A stretch of 21,039 nucleotides of DNA from Chara braunii (taxonomy: Eukaryota; Streptophyta; Charophyceae; Charales; Characeae). The notes beneath the pieces were generated by a model. It worked only from the letters and a program-made list of their open reading frames with translations, was not told the origin of the DNA and did not search any database. Location: NCBI GenBank assembly GCA_003427395.1, contig BFEA01000003.1, positions 797,699 to 818,737 on the forward strand, given 5' to 3'. Made by a program: the position numbers and the translations under genes. This document shows positions 16,642 to 21,039 of the stretch, piece by piece (position 1 is the stretch's first letter; every line of letters starts with the position of its first letter).

Positions 16642-18337
16642 CGTGATCCGATCAGGGTGGTAATACGACCCATGATGAGAAAAATGTGCTAAACGGGTGT
16701 GCCGGGAAAAGAAAGGGAACCATTAAGTGTGGGAAAAGCTTAGGGGGCTATAGGAAGGCTCATCGGGGACGGCTAGATTTGGGGTGTGGGCTGGTTGTCG
16801 GGCGGCTGCCTACCAGCCAAAAAACTTTCTTTTTGAAATCGATGACCTTTCCAAACTTTCATTTTTTGCTTTTGCATGAGTTTGATGTATGTCTGCGTGT
16901 GATTGGGAGGTTTGTGGGTGATTCGGAGTTTCCGGGTCTTCGTACTAACCCTTCATTGGACTAGAGTGACGGTTCGAACCACAGTTACAAGCGGGCTCGC
17001 GCGGCTTCCAAAAATCGGAGTTTTGAGGCCGGGCTCGGAAAACAGGGCCTAATGGTGGACTTTGGGGCGGACTTTGGGGGACCGTAAATGAAGGGGCCTG
17101 AAGGGGGTGCGAGCTTTGACCTTCAGCGGCGGTTGGGCTACGACGGTTATACACGACGGACCTTGATTACACTAGGACAAGGGGATCTTGGATATTCGGC
17201 GTTTGGAGAAGCTCTGATGGCGAGCGTTGCGACAGGTCACTAAGGCAAGGTGACTAGCTCGGGCGACTGACTGGGTGTGAGATGTTGGACCAGCTTTGAG
17301 ACGAGCGGCTCGACTGCCTCCGCCGTATGGTATGGAATAAGGTTCGGTGCAGCCGCTGCATAAAAATTGGATCGGTATAGTGTCTACGGCTACGGGGTGG
17401 TCAACCCCGGTGCGATGGGGGACGTCGTGCAGCCACGCTTGGGACCTGCGGCAAATGATGCACCGGTTGTAACCGGCACATGGGCGTTGAGAGTCGGATT
17501 GGAAAGTATGAAGGAGAAGCAGAGCCGCCGAGATATTCATCATGTGAGGGAGGGTGACTCGAGCAGCTATGAGAAAGTAGGAGTCGAGTCGTTGCTTGAT
17601 GAACACAGGACGAAAGGGGTAGCCGGTGTAACCGAAGGCCGCCTAGGGGGGGGGGGAACGAACCCCCAATTCAAGAAGAGAGATGAGCAACTTTGTGTGT
17701 GGGGGAGCTGCAGCCTGCAGGGATGATGAGGTCGAGTATGGAGCGTCGAAATCGGTTAAATCCAAGAGAAAAGAAAAGAGATGGAACGGGGTGAAGGGTG
17801 GAATGGCTCGGAGACCTCTCTCCTTTCTAACTTGGAGGAAGTCGAAAAGACTTTCGATAAGCGAACTGAAAACTTGGCGGGGCCGTTGAACGGTTGAAGA
17901 AACGAGCAACACCTATAATTGATTCTTGAAAGGGGATTCATGGTGGCTCGCACGCTCGCTGAGTCTTGATAACCATCCTCGACTGGAACCACTGGTCCGG
18001 ATGGCGAGACCCAGGAAAACCGTGATTAAGAGGGACGAAGTGCACCAGGCTCGAAGTAGACTGGATGATACGTCAACGGGACACGGGGCTGGAACGAGAT
18101 CGCAAAGAGCGGAAGGCGGGAAACAAAAAAGAAGGGAATTTTTCAGCTTTGGCGCCTCCCACGAAATGGTTTGAGGGAACTACGAAAGCGATTGACACTG
18201 CAAAGAGGGAAAGGAGGGAAACGGAAGAGAACGGGATTTTCAGCTTTGGCACCTCCCACACAAGAATTTGAAGGGTGATTGGCGGAGAAGAGAAGAACGA
18301 GGATCGATCTCGGTGAAAAGGAAGTTACGAAACAACG

Positions 18338-18344
18338 TATAAAG
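18338..18344 (+). promoter_or_regulatory. Conserved TATA box in the 3' LTR
   Basis: TATAAAG at the position matching 218-224, although flanking bases differ between the copies (AACAACG against AACGAAG). In a 3' LTR such a promoter would read out into flanking DNA. Confidence 0.4.
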
Positions 18345-18432
18345 GAAGGAGGAGAGGAGCACGAAAAAAAAAAAGGGATGGGGGGAACGCTCGAGAGCGG
18401 CGATTCTAACGCACGAGCGCACATCCATAGAG

Positions 18433-18470
18433 CTGTCTCTTATACACATCTAGATGTGTATAAGAGACAG
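18433..18470. other. Nextera mate-pair junction adapter (artefact)
   Basis: CTGTCTCTTATACACATCT is followed directly by its perfect reverse complement AGATGTGTATAAGAGACAG. These are the two Tn5 mosaic-end halves that meet when a Nextera mate-pair fragment is circularised. The matching site in the 5' LTR (after base 305) has no such sequence. In translation it gives VSYTHLDVYKRQ on + and MCIRDS on -, both known contaminant peptides in protein databases. This is laboratory sequence left in the assembly, not a biological palindrome. Confidence 0.98.
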
Positions 18471-18566
18471 CTCTCTCTCTCTCTCTCTCGGCAAATCATT
18501 TGGTGTTCCAATCACAGATCCTTAGGCAAACTTACAGTAGCCCTAAACTGTCGATTTTTGAATCAN
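18471..18566. other. Chimeric filler ending in a one-base gap (N)
   Basis: After the adapter come a CT run, about 78 bases with no match elsewhere in the window that I can see, and a single N at 18566. The native GA tract and LTR sequence resume from 18567. The CT run is the reverse complement of the GA tract, as expected when the far side of a mate-pair junction is read through. The 5' LTR runs straight from the AG repeat into AGTAGGGGCGGAAGT. Confidence 0.9.

Positions 18567-18622
<56 letters not shown>
18567..18622 (+). repeat. GA microsatellite in the 3' LTR
   Basis: A GA run of about 56 bases where the 5' LTR has 22. Its length is suspect because it borders the N and the adapter and was probably rebuilt by gap filling. 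Confidence 0.85.
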
Positions 18623-18625
<3 letters not shown>

Positions 18626-19166
18626 GGGCGGAAGTGATTCTCCTTCCAGAGCGTGGGCTGAAAGCACAGTGCAGCGTCTGACGTCGAGCTTGCGTCTGGA
18701 GACGGGAGCGAGGAGAGCAGCGACACGACGTACCAGCCTTGGGACGGACAGGCGGACGAAGGGGGGAGGAGGACGCTGAAGGGCCGCTTGTTTAGCACGC
18801 CGCGCACGGGAGCAGGAGAGAGCGGAAGGGCCACGAGGACTTGGCAGGCGAGCGCTCCCCGCAAGGCAGGGGCCGTAACGACGCTACCGAGGGCGGGTCT
18901 GTTAAACTCGCACGGAGGGAACCATATCTCGGGCTGCGTTGGTCTACCTACAACAATCCGGGCAAGGGAGGAGGCAAAAAGCAGGCAAATATGTTGGGTG
19001 CGCCCGAAACGACCTGAGGCGCGTGAGCAGCCGCTACGAAGAGAGGGTGTGAACGCTTGGGTCCGAAGAGCAGGGCCCTCGACTACGTACGAAAAGAGCG
19101 CGCTAACTGGGTGAATTCGGTCGAAGGCAAGAGGGAGGATAGAGAGGAGAGAGAACCCGGGCATAC

Positions 19167-19334
19167 ACTCACGGTTTAAAGAAAAAATGGGAAAAGGAAA
19201 GAGAGAGAGAGAGAAGAAGAGAGAGAGAGAAGAAGAGAGAGAGAGAAAAAAAATCGAAGGGAGAGAGAGATAGAGAGAGTGAGAGAGGGAAGACGGACAA
19301 CGCTAAGGTGCCGCGAGGGAGACCCAAGATTGAT
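19167..19334 (+). repeat. 168-bp GA-rich segment present only in the 3' LTR
   Basis: Both LTRs share the text ending GGGCATAC (870 and 19166) and resume at GGAAC (871 and 19335). The right copy has 168 extra bases between, mostly GAGAGAAGAAGAGAGA-type low complexity plus about 30 bases on each side. It is either an insertion and expansion in the 3' LTR or a deletion in the 5' LTR after the element inserted. Confidence 0.8.
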
Positions 19335-19837
19335 GGAACAGGGTGGCCTCGGGGTCAGACTGACCGACGGGCAAGGCCCCGACCATCGATCGCAGAGCGT
19401 GACTGCCTAGCACGTGGTCCGGAGTGGAAGAGAGTCTGAGCTGGCGTGTACCGGGCAGGATCGAGCAACAGGGAAGCCTACTGAAAGAACGCGGCACTCG
19501 GCGAGCCGGTCCTTGCTCCGACCGAAGCGAAGGGTAGTCGTCGACAGAGGGAGGAGAAGTCGAGCACGCCGGCGGCAGGCAGCACGTCTCGAAGTTTTCA
19601 AAGGACTCTGGTCGAAAGTCGGCGGGGGGCCGTGGTCAGGCTGTTAGTTGGGTCCGACTGATCTGGAGTTCAGGGGGCTGTGTACGATCAAGGTTCAAAG
19701 GCTAGTCGAGTCCCGGCATCGTGCGAAGACCGCGATCGGGGCTGTTCGAGTTGCAGTTCTGTAAGAGAGGGGAATTTGATGCGTTCAGACTCAAGCCTTG
19801 TCTTGCGCAAGTATCCGCTCTTTCGAGCGAGACAGTC

Positions 19838-20500
19838 CATTGTTATCAATAGGCACATCGCGGGAAGAGTGAACAATTTTGTGATCAGACCTAGCTTCAT
19901 TTTGTGTCCTGGCGGTCCATTGTTATCAGTAGGCGCATTGCAGGAAAAGCGAACAGTTCTGTGATCAAACTTGTGCCTCGTTTTGTGTCCTGCTATCCAT
20001 TGTTACCTGTAGGTGAGTCGCGGGAAGAACGAACACTTTTGTGATCAGACTCGTGCTTCGTTTTGTGTCTGGGCTATCCATTGTTATCTGTAGGTGTGTC
20101 GCGGGAAGAGCGAACAGTTCTGTGATCAGACTCGTGCTTCATTTTGTGTTCGAGCTATCCATTGCTATAAGTAAGTGCGTCACGGGAAGAGCGAATAGTT
20201 TTGTGATCAGACTCGTGCTTTGTTTTGTGTCCGGGCTATCCATTTGTATCTGTAGGTGCGTCGCGGGAAGAGAGAACAGTTCTGTGATCAGACACATGCT
20301 TCGTTTTGTATCCGAGCTATCCATTGTTTTCAGTAAGTGCGTCGCGGGAGGAACGAACAGTTTTGTGATCCGACTTGCGCTTCGTTTTGTATCTGGGCTA
20401 TCCATAGTTATCGGTAAGTGCGTCGTGAGAAGAGGGAACAGTTCTATGGTCAAACCCGCGCTTCGTTATGTGTCGTGTGCAAGGCAGTCCGGTCTGTTCA
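19838..20500 (+). repeat. 81-bp tandem repeat array, eight units (3' LTR)
   Basis: The same unit as in the 5' LTR, with core starts at 19880, 19960, 20040, 20121, 20202, 20283, 20364 and 20445. The unit count equals that of the 5' copy. Upstream of the first core, this copy keeps about 28 bases (TCCATTGTTATCAATAGG and following) that are missing near 1361 in the 5' LTR. Confidence 0.9.
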
Positions 20501-20910
20501 TTGTTGTCCGTACGGGGTATTTCGGTGAATCACGGGGAGAGGAGACAGTTCGGTGAAGGAGGGAGTTTTTGAAACGCCCGGGCTCGAGCCTTGCCACGCG
20601 CCACAGAGCGTTGTTTCGAACAGGGTCAATCAGGTCCATCCGCAGCAAGTTACAACCCACGACATCGAGAAAAGAGGGGAAGAAAAGGAAGGAGGGGGGA
20701 GGCGAGGGGCTAAACCCTATGGGCCAAGCGAGACTTGGGCTGGGAATCTATTAGTTGGCTCGATGGGTGAAAGGGGGCACCCGGACCCAGATAGATCAGC
20801 AAAAGGTCTGAGTCGGGGAAGGACGCCGCGAGACGAGTAGAGGCCGTACGTTGTTGGTCTCTGCAACACCCTAAAACAGGGTGCCTCTGAGAAGCAGAAG
20901 ATGGCGGACA

Positions 20911-21039
20911 CCAGGGCCCAAGCCGGGGTAGGGGTTTCACGCCCGGACCCCCGCCTCGGGGCTACCCGACCCCCGCCTCCGCCAAAACACCCCTGCCCCT
21001 GCCCCAACCCCGCCACCCCCGCTCCCATCCCACACCCCC
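20911..21039. other. C-rich flank beyond the element
   Basis: Homology to the 5' LTR side ends at 20910. The remaining 129 bases become increasingly C-rich (CCCCTGCC, CCCCGCCACCCCC) with no gene. This should be the target DNA or another repeat next to it. The target-site duplication cannot be checked because the left edge of the element lies outside the window. Confidence 0.6.

Larger units (their letters stand above)
16644..20910 (+). repeat. 3' LTR, about 4.3 kb with artefact included
   Basis: The right end (GGACA at 20910) is fixed by loss of homology to the 5' LTR exactly where the PBS starts on the left. The left end is inferred from the polypurine tract and the TG at 16644; TGATCCG and the reverse complement of the end (TGTCCGCC) form only a loose terminal inverted repeat. 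From 18121 on it matches 1-2402. Bases 16644-18120 have no partner in the window; their open frames are short and overlapping, and I see no gene there. Against the 5' copy it carries about 168 extra bases (19167-19334), a longer GA run and a sequencing adapter (18433-18470). Confidence 0.7.

Noticed and set aside
18433-18470. Perfect 38-bp palindrome as a terminator, operator or recombination site
   Set aside because: It is exactly the joined Tn5 mosaic ends of a Nextera mate-pair junction and is absent from the other LTR.
18279-18779. 166-codon + strand frame containing VSYTHLDVYKRQ
   Set aside because: It reads through the adapter, the chimeric filler and the N. It is an artefact product.
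20911-21039. Telomere-like or structural C-rich repeat at the window end
   Set aside because: The CCCC-containing text is irregular, with no fixed telomeric unit. It is just C-rich flanking DNA.

Overview
The window is almost entirely one very large, decayed Ty3/gypsy-type LTR retrotransposon on the + strand of a eukaryotic nuclear genome. Two long direct repeats match: bases 1-2402 and about 18121-20910. They are the 5' LTR, whose start lies outside the window, and the 3' LTR. Directly after the 5' copy is a primer-binding site (2406-2423) that fits the 3' end of plant tRNA-Asp as I remember it, with one mismatch. A purine tract at 16623-16641 precedes the likely 3' LTR start at 16644. The LTR would be about 4 kb and the element about 22 kb. 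The tRNA-Asp primer suggests a green plant or streptophyte alga. The pol sequence belongs to a Ty3 lineage I associate with fungi and with charophyte algae such as Chara. A charophyte is my best guess, at low confidence.

Layout: partial 5' LTR with a TATA box, a GA microsatellite and eight 81-bp tandem units (1-2402); PBS (2406-2423); long leader with little coding signal (2424-4098); a dense array of unfamiliar + strand ORFs (4099-9207); the N-terminal part of gag (9276-9683); an 0.8-kb array of nested fold-back repeats that seems to have inserted into gag (9686-10513); rest of gag with capsid-like region and CCHC zinc knuckle, then protease (10515-13021); pre-RT linker, reverse transcriptase and RNase H (13022-14574); integrase with a basic tail (14575-16440); polypurine tract; 3' LTR (16644-20910); C-rich flank to the end.

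The most interesting part is the ORF array between the PBS and gag. It starts with two tandem copies of a ~118-codon gene joined by an ATGA overlap. Then come four tandem, diverged copies of a ~210-250-codon gene that share a C-terminal motif, and finally four or five small ORFs whose stops and starts almost touch. I recognise none of these proteins. The element looks like a retrotransposon that acquired and repeatedly duplicated accessory genes. Most copies now carry in-frame stops or frameshifts.

The element is dead as written. gag and pol are broken by stops and frameshifts, and the catalytic Glu of integrase and a catalytic Glu and Asp of RNase H are replaced. The 3' LTR also contains a laboratory artefact: a perfect 38-bp Nextera mate-pair junction adapter (18433-18470), followed by about 95 bp of foreign sequence and one N. 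That stretch should not be read as biology.
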